Shown piece by piece: positions 15,639 to 24,976 of a DNA stretch of 64,000 nucleotides; within the stretch, counting starts at the first letter, position 1, and the number at the start of each line of letters is the position of its first letter. The stretch lies in assembly GCA_964473245.1 (NCBI GenBank), contig CAYYOL010000006.1, forward strand, positions 5,679 to 69,678, written 5' to 3'. A program made the position numbers and the translations under genes. The DNA is from CAYZJV01 sp964473245 (GTDB lineage Bacteria > Spirochaetota > Spirochaetia > Sphaerochaetales > Sphaerochaetaceae). Under the pieces are notes generated by a model. It searched no databases. It was not told the origin of the DNA and was given only the letters and a program-made list of their open reading frames with translations.

Positions 15639-15688
15639 AGAGTAACTTCTCGGTGAAACTCTGTCAACCAAACGGCCAGATGTATGAT
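15639..15688. promoter_or_regulatory. Divergent promoters for recO (minus) and the DUF4105 gene (plus)
   Basis: Minus strand (recO): -35 TTGACA at 15662-15667, 17-base spacer, -10 TACTCT at 15639-15644. Plus strand: -10 TATGAT at 15683-15688 with a weak -35 CTGTCA at 15660-15665. The two -35 elements overlap, so the transcripts may interfere. Arms CAGAGT/ACTCTG (about 15638-15663) form an inverted repeat across the recO promoter. Confidence 0.6.
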
Positions 15689-15699
15689 ATGATGGGCCC

Positions 15700-17088
15700 A
15701 TGAAATCCAGTTGTCGGACACGCTTGACTCTCATCATCCTCGTCGTACTCGCGACTCTGTCTCCACTGGCGGCTATCTCCTTCTACCCCGAAATGCAACT
15801 CGAGGATCCGTTCAGTTCAACGCTACTGCTCGAAGATCGCGATTTCTTCTTCGAAACCGACGTAGCGTATCGTGCCGCCGCAGACAATCTACAGATATCA
15901 CTTACCACCATGGGAAAAGGAGACCCGCTCTATGTATGGTTCGGGCACTCTGGTCTCGTAGTGACCGATTTGAGATTGGGTCGTAGTGTCATGTACGACT
16001 ACGGGATATTCAGCTTCGACGACGACTTCTACCAGACATTCGCATTGGGACGCCTCTCCTATGAGGTATGGGCAACATCTGCCCAGGCACGGTACGATTT
16101 GGCCAGAGAGGAGGATCGGACCGTCTCAGAGATCACGCTCAATCTCCCTGCATCGGCGAAAATCGAACTGGTGAACTTCCTTAATTATAACATAGCTCCG
16201 GAGAACAACACCTATCTCTACCACCACTACGATGAGAACTGCTCCACCCGTATACGTGACATCATCGACAAGGCTGTGGATGGTCAACTGAAAGCGTGGG
16301 CAACCGAGACTCCTCTGGATATGACGATTCGGGACCTCGTCACACTCCATACCGCCAACAGTCCATTCATCGACTGGACACTGAACTACCTCCAAAGTGG
16401 TTCGATCGACCACCCGATCTCCCTCTGGGAGGCAATGTTTCTTCCCGAGGTGCTCGAACGGGCGCTCTTGGAGTTCACCTACACCTCGCTGGATGGGTCG
16501 GTGGTTCCCTTGGTCACGGATCGCCGGATCATCCATACAGCGAGTGAAGGAAGACGACCTCCGGTCGCCCAGCAGCCGGTCTCAGTCACCCTTCCTGCCT
16601 TTCTCGCCTCATTGGGTTTGGCCCTCCTGTCCATCTTTACTGGGCACATACTGAGTGAAAGTCGATTCAAAACGATCCGGACACTCGGGAAGAGTGTGTA
16701 TGGCGTGATCACCACGGTATGGACAGCTGCGATCGGCATACTTTCCACACTGCTCGTGTTCATGATGTTCGTGAGTAATCACGATGTCACCTATTTCAAT
16801 GAGAACTTCCTGATAAGCTCACCATGGCTTCTGGTCATGAGCGTGCAAGTTCTTCGAGGACTCTTCGGCAACACCGTCTCAGAACGACGATTCAGGAGAG
16901 CGAACACCATACTGGCAGTTGCCGTGATCTCGCTCTCCATAGTGAAGGCTGTTCTGTACGATGTCCTCATACAAGATAACTGGCAGATCATCCTCACGCT
17001 GCTACCGCTCTACCTCGCAAACAGTTCAATCCCATTCGAGAAGCTGGTCTCCCGCTTCTCGTTCAGAGCAGACGATTCGGATTGGTAA
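15700..17088 (+). CDS. DUF4105 (Lnb N-terminal-like) exported/membrane protein
   Basis: A 462-residue protein with an N-terminal signal (about 1-25) and an extracytoplasmic DUF4105 domain (about 50-250). That domain has conserved features such as WFGHSGLVVTD, YDYGIFSFDD and HHYDENCSTRIRDI, with the family's invariant Cys/Thr region. Four to five hydrophobic helices follow in the C-terminal half (for example LASLGLALLSIFTG, IGILSTLLVFMMFV and WLLVMSVQVL). DUF4105 occurs in lacto-N-biosidase-related and other cell-envelope proteins and is suspected to be a papain-like peptidase or amidase domain; no function is established here. There is no Shine-Dalgarno sequence before the ATG, and the nearest -10 is 11 bases upstream. 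Convergent with arcC. Confidence 0.85.
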   Translation: MKSSCRTRLTLIILVVLATLSPLAAISFYPEMQLEDPFSSTLLLEDRDFFFETDVAYRAAADNLQISLTTMGKGDPLYVWFGHSGLVVTDLRLGRSVMYDYGIFSFDDDFYQTFALGRLSYEVWATSAQARYDLAREEDRTVSEITLNLPASAKIELVNFLNYNIAPENNTYLYHHYDENCSTRIRDIIDKAVDGQLKAWATETPLDMTIRDLVTLHTANSPFIDWTLNYLQSGSIDHPISLWEAMFLPEVLERALLEFTYTSLDGSVVPLVTDRRIIHTASEGRRPPVAQQPVSVTLPAFLASLGLALLSIFTGHILSESRFKTIRTLGKSVYGVITTVWTAAIGILSTLLVFMMFVSNHDVTYFNENFLISSPWLLVMSVQVLRGLFGNTVSERRFRRANTILAVAVISLSIVKAVLYDVLIQDNWQIILTLLPLYLANSSIPFEKLVSRFSFRADDSDW

Positions 17089-17097
17089 CGGAGTGCC

Positions 17098-18045
17098 TCA
17101 CGGAACGATCTTCGTCCCCTTATCCTCGTAGAGTGCCCCGTAGATGTATTCAGGACTGGTGATAAGTCCGACATTTCCAGTCGATTTCACAAAATCCATC
17201 ATCGCTTGCACCTTAGGCAGCATGCTCCCAGGAGCAAAATGTCCCTCATCGACATAATTCTGGCACTCGGCAAGAGATATCGTATCAAGTTCCTTCTGAT
17301 CGCTTTTTCCGTAGTTAAGACACACTTTCTCCACCGCAGTAGAGATCACGAACAGGTCCGCCTTCAGCTCCTTCGCCATAAGTGCTGCAGCAAGGTCCTT
17401 ATCGATAACCGCCTCTCTCCCCTCCAGTGAACCGTCTGCCAGTCTCACAACCGGAATACCACCGCCACCGGCTGCGATCACGATGACCTGATTCTCAACC
17501 AAGGTTCTGACAGTCTCCAGCTCGACGATCGAGATCGGTTTTGGCGAAGCGACCACTCTCCGATAGCCTCGACCGGCATCCTCCACGACATCCCACCCAT
17601 CATGCAACCGATGCTGGTCGGCATCCTCTTTGGACATGAACGAGCCAATCGGCTTGGTGGGATTCTGGAACGATGGGTCATCGGTGTCCACCTCTACCTG
17701 CGTCACGACGGTAGCAACCTGCGGGGCAATTCCTTCCTTGGCAAACTCATTATAAAGTGCCCTCTGCAGTTGATACCCTATGGCACCCTGTGTGTCGGCT
17801 ACACAGGAGTCGAGCGGAACCGTATGGAGAACATCCTTCGCTAATTCGGCTCGCAGAAGAATGAATCCAACCTGTGGTCCATTTCCATGTGCAATCACCA
17901 CCCGGTGGCCCGCCTTTACCAATCGTACGATATGTCGTGCAGTCTTCTGTGCTGCTGCATACTGGCTCTCTACCGTGACATGCTTCGAATCCTCGATGAG
18001 GGAATTCCCTCCGATTGCGATTACGATAAGTTTGCTTGTGTCCAT
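17098..18045 (-). CDS. arcC: Carbamate kinase
   Basis: Transfers phosphate from carbamoyl phosphate to ADP, yielding ATP, CO2 and ammonia; amino-acid-kinase fold. From the ATG at 18045 (GGAGAG site just upstream) it is 315 residues. Motifs: IAIGGNSL near the N-terminus, HGNGPQVG (about 51-58), the AAGGGGIPV loop, and DKDLAAALMA. No arginine deiminase (arcA) or ornithine carbamoyltransferase (arcB) gene is nearby, so the source of carbamoyl phosphate is unknown; purine or allantoin fermentation is one option. It is divergent from the GH3 gene and nine bases from the convergent DUF4105 gene. Confidence 0.95.
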   Translation of the reverse strand: MDTSKLIVIAIGGNSLIEDSKHVTVESQYAAAQKTARHIVRLVKAGHRVVIAHGNGPQVGFILLRAELAKDVLHTVPLDSCVADTQGAIGYQLQRALYNEFAKEGIAPQVATVVTQVEVDTDDPSFQNPTKPIGSFMSKEDADQHRLHDGWDVVEDAGRGYRRVVASPKPISIVELETVRTLVENQVIVIAAGGGGIPVVRLADGSLEGREAVIDKDLAAALMAKELKADLFVISTAVEKVCLNYGKSDQKELDTISLAECQNYVDEGHFAPGSMLPKVQAMMDFVKSTGNVGLITSPEYIYGALYEDKGTKIVP

Positions 18046-18075
18046 ATATCTCTCCATTGGTGATGATTCCCAATC

Positions 18076-18123
18076 AGTATATCAATTGCGCAACAAATTG
18101 CAACATTTTTCTTTCCATTGACA
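18076..18123. promoter_or_regulatory. Divergent arcC / GH3 promoter region
   Basis: Minus strand (arcC): -35 TTGCAA at 18098-18103, 16-base spacer, -10 TATACT at 18076-18081. The spacer holds the palindrome TTGCGCAA. Plus strand (GH3): a clear -35 TTGACA at 18118-18123 but only a weak -10 (TACCGT about 18 bases on). Confidence 0.55.
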
Positions 18124-18221
18124 AAAACAGTGTGCGAGTGCTACCGTTTTTCTACAAATGTATGCTTTGCGGATAGTTGAGTGAATTGACCGAACCGTCA
18201 TCGCCTACCAAGGAGTTCTTC

Positions 18222-19778
18222 ATGCACCACGATCTCACATTCGAACAATCGATAGGACAACACGTTATGATAGGGCTGTCCGGAACAGAGGTGGATGATG
18301 CGTTCGTTGATCTCGTACGAACCTACAAGATTGGGAATGTACTCCTGCATCGTCGCAACTGCGAACACAAAGAACAGGTGCGAAGCCTCTGCTCCGATAT
18401 CCGTCAGCTGATTGAACAGGAGACTGGCAGGGAACCACTCATCGCGATAGCCGAAGAGGGGGGAACTGTAAGTGTACTCTCTCCCGATGCAACCCACATT
18501 CCAGGGGCAATGGCCATCAGCGCCACAGGAGATCAGGGTAATGCCTATACCTGCGGGCGGATCATTGCAGAGGAGTTGCGGGCTTTGGGAATCCAATGTA
18601 ATTTCGCACCGAACTTGGCAGTGAACAGCAACAGGATGAACCCTGTTGCAGGAATTCAATCGTATTCGGACAACCCGGAGACCGTAGCAGACTTTGCCGG
18701 GTCCACTGCTAGAGGGCTCTCGGATGGGTCGGTCGCTGCTTTCTGTAAGTTTTTTCCTGGCCATGGAGATACGATAACCGACGAACAGACAGGACTGCAG
18801 GTCCTCGACAAAATGCGCGAGGAGCTCGATGCATGTGAATTGCTCCCATTCGCTTCTGCTGTCGCAAACGCCATTGCGGGAGTGATCGTCGGTCACATTC
18901 TGGTGCCGGCTCTTGAAACTCAACCTATCGTAGCGTCGCTTTCAGGTTCCATCATTACTGAGCTGCTTCGCAACGAGATGGGATATGATGGAATCGTGTG
19001 CACCGATTATCTTGATTCGGAACCGATTCAACGCCAATATGGTGTCGCCCATGCAGCGGTCGAGGCACTCAAAGCGGGTGTGGATCTGATACTGCTGTCC
19101 GAAAATCACGATTGGGTAGCTGAAGTGGTCGGAGCAATCGCAGAGAGTCACCGAAACGGGTATCTCTCCTGGGAAGAACACCAACGGTCCCAGAGCCGAA
19201 TCGCCACTGTCAAACAACGATTCTCCCTCCGTACCACCAACCCGATCACCGTCGTCGGATCGGAAGAACATACCGGCATTGCTCGAGCACTCATGGCACG
19301 AGCTGTATGTGCAGGGAACCTCCCACTCGAGACACTTCCTGAACTCGGCGATCATCCACTGTTTCTCGGGTGTATCCCGGACATACCTGCACAACTCTCG
19401 GGTGGCGAGGCACACGCTGCACTCTTTCCCCATTGGATGGCTAACCATATTGGGGGACGATCCCTTATCACTCCGACTGACCCAACCAATGAAGAGATCA
19501 TAGGCTTGATGGAGGAGACAAAAGGAACGAGCTCAATCATCATCGGCACCTACAATGGATATGTGCAGAAGGGACAGTTGGCACTGGCAAATGCTATGGC
19601 AGGCACAGGCCTGATCACCGTGGTGGTCGCACTGGGGGACCCGTATGATCTGGTCTACCTTGCAGAGAATATCCACAGTTTCGCCACATTCGAATACTCA
19701 CCGCTTGCATTCGAAGCTATCAGATGCATCCTTACCCATGAGCGGTCGGCAACAGGCGTGCTTCCTATACACTGGTAG
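18222..19778 (+). CDS. GH3-family protein related to NagZ, with altered acid/base motif
   Basis: A 518-residue relative of glycoside hydrolase family 3 beta-N-acetylhexosaminidases (NagZ type) with an added GH3 C-terminal domain. The ATG at 18222 was preferred (AGGAG six bases upstream); an upstream TTG would add 15 residues. The barrel has the loop EEGGTVSVL (78-86), the signature KFFPGHGDT (176-184) and a nucleophile-like Asp262 in VCTDYLDS. Active NagZ enzymes read KHFPGHG and then D-S-H, whose His is part of the acid/base dyad. Here the first His is Phe and D-S-H is DEQ (187-189). Activity may therefore be lost, or different, such as a modified peptidoglycan or disaccharide hydrolase. No signal peptide is seen, so it is probably cytosolic. 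Confidence 0.85.
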   Translation: MHHDLTFEQSIGQHVMIGLSGTEVDDAFVDLVRTYKIGNVLLHRRNCEHKEQVRSLCSDIRQLIEQETGREPLIAIAEEGGTVSVLSPDATHIPGAMAISATGDQGNAYTCGRIIAEELRALGIQCNFAPNLAVNSNRMNPVAGIQSYSDNPETVADFAGSTARGLSDGSVAAFCKFFPGHGDTITDEQTGLQVLDKMREELDACELLPFASAVANAIAGVIVGHILVPALETQPIVASLSGSIITELLRNEMGYDGIVCTDYLDSEPIQRQYGVAHAAVEALKAGVDLILLSENHDWVAEVVGAIAESHRNGYLSWEEHQRSQSRIATVKQRFSLRTTNPITVVGSEEHTGIARALMARAVCAGNLPLETLPELGDHPLFLGCIPDIPAQLSGGEAHAALFPHWMANHIGGRSLITPTDPTNEEIIGLMEETKGTSSIIIGTYNGYVQKGQLALANAMAGTGLITVVVALGDPYDLVYLAENIHSFATFEYSPLAFEAIRCILTHERSATGVLPIHW

Positions 19779-19844
19779 GGTCCACTTTACCAAACTCGTA
19801 TTTTCTTGTACTGTCTGTGCAAAATTCACCTCGTAGGAGACCGC

Positions 19845-20507
19845 ATGCTCAGCCGAGAACACAAAAAGTTTATCCTGTTCGCCCTCTATCTCACATCCAT
19901 GGTACTGGTAAATACGCTTGGATCCAAAATTACGACATTGGGCTCTGTCCGAGCATCGGTTGGAGTCTTCTTCATGCCGATTCTCTTCCTGGTAACCGAT
20001 ATCATCGGCGAAGTGTATGGCCGAAAAACCTCTGCACTCTTCGTGAATATCTCATCGGCAATGCTGGTGTTCATGTTTGCCATGATTGGTCTCTGCATCG
20101 TGCTTCCACCGAACCCGACTTGGGGATTGCAGGAGTCCTATGCGACCATCTTCGGTTCGAGTATGCGCATGACCGCTGCAAGCCTCATTTCGTTCTTCAT
20201 AGCTCAACATGTCGATGTCTTCACCTTCTCGCTCATGAAGCGACTCACACGGGACCGTTATCTCTGGATCCGAAACAATGTGAGCACGATGGTCAGCCAA
20301 CTCATCGATACCACGATCTTTATGTTCATCGCGTTCTACCATATGACCGACCAATACACGGTTCCATTCATTATCAGTCTTATCATACCCTACTGGTTGT
20401 TCAAAGTCCTGTTCGCATTCATCGACACCCCGCTCTGTTATCTCGGTGTGTGGTGGGTACGGAGGGAACCCAAGACCAATACACAGGAGATCACAAGCGA
20501 ATCATGA
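19845..20507 (+). CDS. Queuosine precursor transporter family (YhhQ/VUT) membrane protein
   Basis: A 220-residue integral membrane protein with about six helices, of the YhhQ/VUT family (ECF-like vitamin uptake proteins). E. coli YhhQ takes up queuosine precursors such as preQ0/preQ1. Family features include LVNTLGSKI near the N-terminus, LFLVTDIIGEVYGRK, SMRMTAASLISFFIAQHVDVFTF and VSQLIDTTIF. The ATG at 19845 has AGGAG six bases upstream; a frame 13 codons longer does not fit the family. No preQ1 riboswitch-like sequence is visible in the short leader. It overlaps the following GDSL gene by four bases (ATGA), so they form an operon. Confidence 0.88.
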   Translation: MLSREHKKFILFALYLTSMVLVNTLGSKITTLGSVRASVGVFFMPILFLVTDIIGEVYGRKTSALFVNISSAMLVFMFAMIGLCIVLPPNPTWGLQESYATIFGSSMRMTAASLISFFIAQHVDVFTFSLMKRLTRDRYLWIRNNVSTMVSQLIDTTIFMFIAFYHMTDQYTVPFIISLIIPYWLFKVLFAFIDTPLCYLGVWWVRREPKTNTQEITSES

Positions 20508-21223
20508 GAAAAGCCATACTGTTCGGAGACAGTCTCACTGCAGGCCGCATAGGGATCTCCTACCGAAGGTATATACCAGTGGCAACAGAAGCACATGGTA
20601 TAGAAGGAGATACGTGGTCACTTACAGTCAATCGACTCCGACGGTACCTCGCCAAGCGTAGCCCCGGAAGGGAAATCACCATGGTTCTCGAATCTGGAGC
20701 GAACGATCTGCTACTCCCCTTTATGGCGCAGAACCACGCTTCCTGGAAACAGGCTACTGTGCAGCTGAATACGACTTCTCAGAAGCCGATCGAAGAACAT
20801 GACGCATTCATAGAGCAATGCTCGATGGACCTCAAGGAGCTGAGTGAGCTTGTCGGACATGCATCGCTCATGGTCTGCTCGATTCCAATACTCGGAGAGC
20901 AACTGGATTCACCGTTGAACCGTGAACGGGACAGACGAAATGGTTCCATGAGAGACATCGTCGAGCAGTACGAGAACCTTCTGTGGTGCGATATTACCCA
21001 AGCGGTGGAGGCTTTCGTTCGCGAACAGGGGGGATCTTCACCCTATCTCCCAGAACACCCGCAGGATATCGAGAGAGATGTTGCACGGATAGGAACCGAT
21101 GAGGTGAAAGCATCGCACGTATCGGAGGAGCGAGACCTCGTTGCGACAATCGATGGTGTGCATCCGAATGGAGCCGGGGCACAACTGATCGGATCTGCCA
21201 TCACCACCATGCTTCCCTGGTGA
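20504..21223 (+). CDS. SGNH/GDSL-family hydrolase
   Basis: A 239-residue SGNH-fold esterase/lipase-like enzyme. Block I is FGDSLTAG with nucleophile Ser10, block III is SGANDLL with Asn67, and the C-terminal block V is DGVHPNGAGA with the Asp/His pair. No signal peptide is present, so it is probably cytosolic. The ATG overlaps the stop of the YhhQ-type gene by four bases, and an AGGAGA element lies a little further upstream than usual; coupling is likely. The substrate is unknown. The family includes acyl-CoA thioesterases, acetylxylan esterases and carbohydrate deacetylases, and sequence alone does not separate them. Confidence 0.88.
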   Translation: MRKAILFGDSLTAGRIGISYRRYIPVATEAHGIEGDTWSLTVNRLRRYLAKRSPGREITMVLESGANDLLLPFMAQNHASWKQATVQLNTTSQKPIEEHDAFIEQCSMDLKELSELVGHASLMVCSIPILGEQLDSPLNRERDRRNGSMRDIVEQYENLLWCDITQAVEAFVREQGGSSPYLPEHPQDIERDVARIGTDEVKASHVSEERDLVATIDGVHPNGAGAQLIGSAITTMLPW

Positions 21224-21306
21224 GCACTCGCTTCACGAATGCACTTTCTTTTAGTACATTACAGCTACACGATTATTATGTACAACATCTTACTGGAGGA
21301 TAATTC

Positions 21307-23679
21307 ATGGCAGATCAGGAACTGATGCCCGTAGAGCAAACCCTGCCTCATAATCTTTTCATACTCCCCCTCGTGGGAAACCCCATATTCCCTGGACTCT
21401 TCACGCCATTGGTGATAGAGAGCAAAGAGGATATCGAGATTGTGAATCAGGCTATGGCACATGGAGGGGATATCGGATTGCTGTTGGTGAAGGACGAGTC
21501 CAAAACCGATTATGATCCGGAGAATCTCTACCGGGTAGGCACAATTGCGAAGATAATCAAGAGAATCAAGCTGCCAGATGGCGGTATGAACATATTCATC
21601 TCAACACTCAAGCGTTTTCAGGTAAAGGATTTCCACTCGAGTGGCAGATTCATTATCGCCGATGTTGAGTACCTTGATGATATCGAAGACAACCCAACGG
21701 AACTGAAAGCTTGGACTCGCCAGTTGATCACCGAGACGAAGAAGCTCTCGAAGGGGAATCCTCTCTTTACCGAGGAGATGCGTCTGAATATGGTGAACAT
21801 CGATCAGGCGGGGAAAATGGCCGATTTCATCGCAAGCATCATCAACATCGACCGGAGACAGCAACAGCGCATTCTCGAGACGCTGAATGTCAGACGCCGT
21901 ATGGAGCGAGTCCTTGTATTCATAAAGAAGGAGCAGCAAGTTCTTGCTATGCAGGAACAGATTCAGCACCGCGTAAACAGCAAACTCGAAAAGAATCAAC
22001 GCGAATACTTTTTGAGAGAGGAGTTGAAGCACATCCAACAGGAGCTGGGACTCACCAGCGATCCAAGAAGTGCCATTTTCAGTAAGCTCAGTAAGCAGAT
22101 TGCTGCGCTGAATCTGGAGGGAGAGGTTGCTGAAGCAGTTAACAACGAATTGGAGAAGTTCCAATCGCTTGACCCCAATAGTCCCGAGTACTCGATAACT
22201 CGAACATATCTCGAAACCGTAGCTGCGCTACCCTGGCAGGAGCCGAAACCGGAGGACTTTTCGATAGAGTCGGCGAAGAAGATACTCGAGCGGGACCACT
22301 ATGGCCTCAAGGATGTAAAAGATAGAATTCTCGAGTATCTTGCCGTGCGAAAGAAGAAACAGGATACAAAGGGCTCGATCATCTGTCTGGTGGGCCCTCC
22401 TGGAGTCGGTAAGACCTCGGTTGGACGGTCGGTCGCTCGGGCACTGAAAAAGGAGTATTACCGTTTCAGTGTGGGTGGCATGCGAGATGAGGCTGAGATC
22501 AAAGGTCACCGAAGAACCTATATCGGTGCCATGCCCGGAAAAGTGATACAGGGACTGAAGACGGTGAAATCCAAGAATCCGGTGTTCCTTATCGATGAGA
22601 TTGATAAGATGGGAATCTCCTTTCAGGGTGATCCTGCATCTGCTCTTCTTGAGGTACTCGACCCTGAGCAGAACATCACATTCCGGGATCACTACCTCGA
22701 TCTCCCCTTTGATATTTCTGAGATTCTTTTCATTGTCACGGCAAATAGTCTGGAGACCATTCCCAGACCCCTGCTCGATAGGATGGAAGTCATTCAGATA
22801 GCCGGTTACACCACACAGGAGAAGCTGGCCATCGGGAAGAAGTATTTGGTGCCGAAGAGTCTGAAGAAACACGGCCTCACCAAGAAAGAAGTCTCCTATA
22901 CCTCCGCAATCCTGCAGGAGATTGCAGAATCGTATGCTCGAGAAGCTGGGGTGAGAAACTATGAGAAGTCTCTCGATCGAATTCATCGAAAGATCGCCAG
23001 GGAGATTCTCGAACACGACCCGAAACTGCCGGTTCGTGTGAACAAACAGAAAATGGTGGACTACCTTGGACAGCCCATATTCCGTGAAGATGAAATACTC
23101 CGGGCGGATCGGCCTGGAATGGCTATAGGACTAGCCTGGACAAGCATGGGTGGTGACACACTCATGATCGAGGCTGTCGCCTACCCGGGAAAGGGAGAAC
23201 TCAAACTCACCGGTAAACTAGGAGAGGTCATGCAGGAGTCTGCGAATATTGCACTTACGCACCTGAAATCTATCGGAAAGTTGCACGGTATTGAGCAGAG
23301 TTGGTTCGACACACATGCAATCCACCTTCATGTACCCGAAGGGGCTACACCGAAGGATGGCCCATCGGCCGGTATCACCATGGCGACCGCTCTCTTCTCA
23401 CTGATTACAGATACGGTGATTAAGCAGGACCTTGCCATGACCGGTGAGCTCGACCTGGTTGGAAAGGTCATGCCGATCGGCGGATTGAAGGAGAAGATTC
23501 TCGCAGCTCGTCGAAACAAGATCGAAACGATACTCATTCCGAAGTTCAACAAGCGAGATCTGGATGAATTGGACGATGAGATCAAGGAGGGAATCACCTT
23601 CCACCCGGTGGGAACGTTCGATGAAGTACTCCACCATGTTTTCTCTATCGATCGAAAACAATCGGGAGCCACTCAGTGA
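21307..23679 (+). CDS. lon: ATP-dependent protease Lon
   Basis: Cytosolic AAA+ protease for damaged and regulatory proteins. The 790-residue protein has the N-terminal LON substrate-binding domain (about 15-215, opening LPLVGNPIFPGLFTPL) and a coiled middle (about 220-300, EYFLREELKHIQQELG). The AAA+ module has Walker A GPPGVGKTS (about 362-370) and Walker B FLIDEIDK, and the proteolytic domain has catalytic Ser near 687 (KDGPSAGI) and Lys near 730 (GGLKEKILAA). The start has GAGG seven bases upstream. A GTACAT/ATGTAC inverted repeat (about 21254-21283) lies in the leader region. Its stop overlaps the next gene, so the U32 gene depends on lon transcription. Confidence 0.97.
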   Translation: MADQELMPVEQTLPHNLFILPLVGNPIFPGLFTPLVIESKEDIEIVNQAMAHGGDIGLLLVKDESKTDYDPENLYRVGTIAKIIKRIKLPDGGMNIFISTLKRFQVKDFHSSGRFIIADVEYLDDIEDNPTELKAWTRQLITETKKLSKGNPLFTEEMRLNMVNIDQAGKMADFIASIINIDRRQQQRILETLNVRRRMERVLVFIKKEQQVLAMQEQIQHRVNSKLEKNQREYFLREELKHIQQELGLTSDPRSAIFSKLSKQIAALNLEGEVAEAVNNELEKFQSLDPNSPEYSITRTYLETVAALPWQEPKPEDFSIESAKKILERDHYGLKDVKDRILEYLAVRKKKQDTKGSIICLVGPPGVGKTSVGRSVARALKKEYYRFSVGGMRDEAEIKGHRRTYIGAMPGKVIQGLKTVKSKNPVFLIDEIDKMGISFQGDPASALLEVLDPEQNITFRDHYLDLPFDISEILFIVTANSLETIPRPLLDRMEVIQIAGYTTQEKLAIGKKYLVPKSLKKHGLTKKEVSYTSAILQEIAESYAREAGVRNYEKSLDRIHRKIAREILEHDPKLPVRVNKQKMVDYLGQPIFREDEILRADRPGMAIGLAWTSMGGDTLMIEAVAYPGKGELKLTGKLGEVMQESANIALTHLKSIGKLHGIEQSWFDTHAIHLHVPEGATPKDGPSAGITMATALFSLITDTVIKQDLAMTGELDLVGKVMPIGGLKEKILAARRNKIETILIPKFNKRDLDELDDEIKEGITFHPVGTFDEVLHHVFSIDRKQSGATQ

Positions 23680-24923
23680 TGGAGTTACTGAGCCCGGCGG
23701 GCACCCTGGAGAAACTACGGTATGCCTATACGTACGGTGCAGATGCAGCGTACGTAGGCATGCAGGATTTTTCCCTCCGTACCAGAGCGGGAAACATTAC
23801 CGATTCCGATATAGAGGAACTCAACCGAATCAAGGGTGACCGACGACTCTATGCTGCAATCAACAGTTATCTCCATGAACGCGATATCAGTGTTCTAGAA
23901 GACCGGCTGAACAGCATTGCAGCCTACCCGTTCGATGCATTCATTGTGAGCGATCTTGGTGCAGCCATGGTGCTTCGCCGAACATTCGGAGACGATCGTG
24001 CCCTCCATTTGAGCACCCAGGCAAACTGTCTCAACAGCGAAGCAGTGAAGGCGTATCGTGATTTGGGATTCTCCCGGATCATCCTCGGCAGAGAGACCCC
24101 ATTGGATGAGATCAAACGGATCAAGGATACGAATCCCGAGATGGAGATAGAGACCTTCGTACATGGGGCAATGTGCATGGCCTACTCTGGTCGTTGTTTT
24201 CTCAGCGCATTTCTCTCTGGACGAAGTGCGAATCAGGGCGACTGCGCTCACACCTGCAGATGGACCTATCGGCTACTCGAACAGCGTGAAGCAAGTCGGT
24301 ATCCGTCAGGTGAACTGGTACTCGAAGAGGAGAGCCGTCCGGGTGAGTACTATCCGGTCTACGAAGGAGATGGATACACCACCATACTGAGTTCGAAGGA
24401 TCTTTGTATGATAGACCACCTTGCCAAGCTCAAAGAGGCAGGGGTCGATTCGTGTAAGATCGAAGGTCGAATGAAGTCGCTCTACTATGTGGCCACGGTC
24501 ACGCGGGCATACAGAAAAGCACTCGACGCGCTCGAAGGGCTCCCAGGATCCGAGGATTGGCGGGCATTTCGCGATGAGCTATTCCGTGTAAGTCATCGAG
24601 AATTCAGTACAGGGTTCTTCTTCGACGATGAGGAGATTGCAAAGGCGACTGAGGTCAGTTACTTGCGCGACTACCTCCTTATAGGAACCATCGGTGAGGC
24701 ACGCGAACCTGGTCTATTTGAACTGAATCTGAAAAACAAGATTGAACAGGGCACACCCGTGGAGTACATCGGTCCTCATACACTGGGAGTTGAAGATGAT
24801 TCATTCTCTCTACAAGATGAGCACGGAAACGAAATTTTAGCTGCCAATCATCATCAACTGGTGTTCCTCCGGACAGAAAAACCTATTGAAAAGGGCTTTA
24901 TCATAAGGAAAAAAATGAATTAG
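23676..24923 (+). CDS. U32-family protein, probable tRNA uridine hydroxylation enzyme (TrhP/YegQ type)
   Basis: A 415-residue member of the U32 'peptidase' family, now known to act in RNA hydroxylation: TrhP in tRNA U34 5-hydroxyuridine formation and RlhA in 23S rRNA. The opening MELLSPAGTLEKLRYAYTYG and the cluster FVHGAMCMAYSGRC...GDCAHTC with Cys167, 174, 190 and 194, the probable Fe-S ligands, are diagnostic. The YegQ-like total length and C-terminal beta domain favour TrhP. Either GTG 23676 or ATG 23679 could be the start; both lie close behind GGGAG. It overlaps lon by four bases at the GTG. The enzyme name is a family inference. Confidence 0.88.
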   Translation: MMELLSPAGTLEKLRYAYTYGADAAYVGMQDFSLRTRAGNITDSDIEELNRIKGDRRLYAAINSYLHERDISVLEDRLNSIAAYPFDAFIVSDLGAAMVLRRTFGDDRALHLSTQANCLNSEAVKAYRDLGFSRIILGRETPLDEIKRIKDTNPEMEIETFVHGAMCMAYSGRCFLSAFLSGRSANQGDCAHTCRWTYRLLEQREASRYPSGELVLEEESRPGEYYPVYEGDGYTTILSSKDLCMIDHLAKLKEAGVDSCKIEGRMKSLYYVATVTRAYRKALDALEGLPGSEDWRAFRDELFRVSHREFSTGFFFDDEEIAKATEVSYLRDYLLIGTIGEAREPGLFELNLKNKIEQGTPVEYIGPHTLGVEDDSFSLQDEHGNEILAANHHQLVFLRTEKPIEKGFIIRKKMN

Positions 24924-24955
24924 GTCAAAACTATGTTAATTTTAGCCTTTTTTTT
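24923..24955 (+). terminator. Terminator of lon-U32 operon
   Basis: Stem GGTCAAAA/TTTTAGCC (24923-24930 with 24940-24947; one mismatch and one G-U) followed by eight T. It begins at the U32 stop codon. Confidence 0.6.
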
Positions 24956-24976
24956 CCAATAATTCCTTAAAATTTC

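Noticed and set aside
19817..21223. 468-codon frame joining the YhhQ-type region to the GDSL hydrolase
   Set aside because: Only the part after ATG 20504 matches the GDSL family. The first 229 codons are the out-of-frame reading of the transporter gene.
21254..21283. GTACAT-N18-ATGTAC repeat before lon as a heat-shock element
   Set aside because: It does not match CIRCE (TTAGCACTC-N9-GAGTGCTAA) or another known heat-shock operator, and 6-base arms at 18-base spacing are weak evidence.
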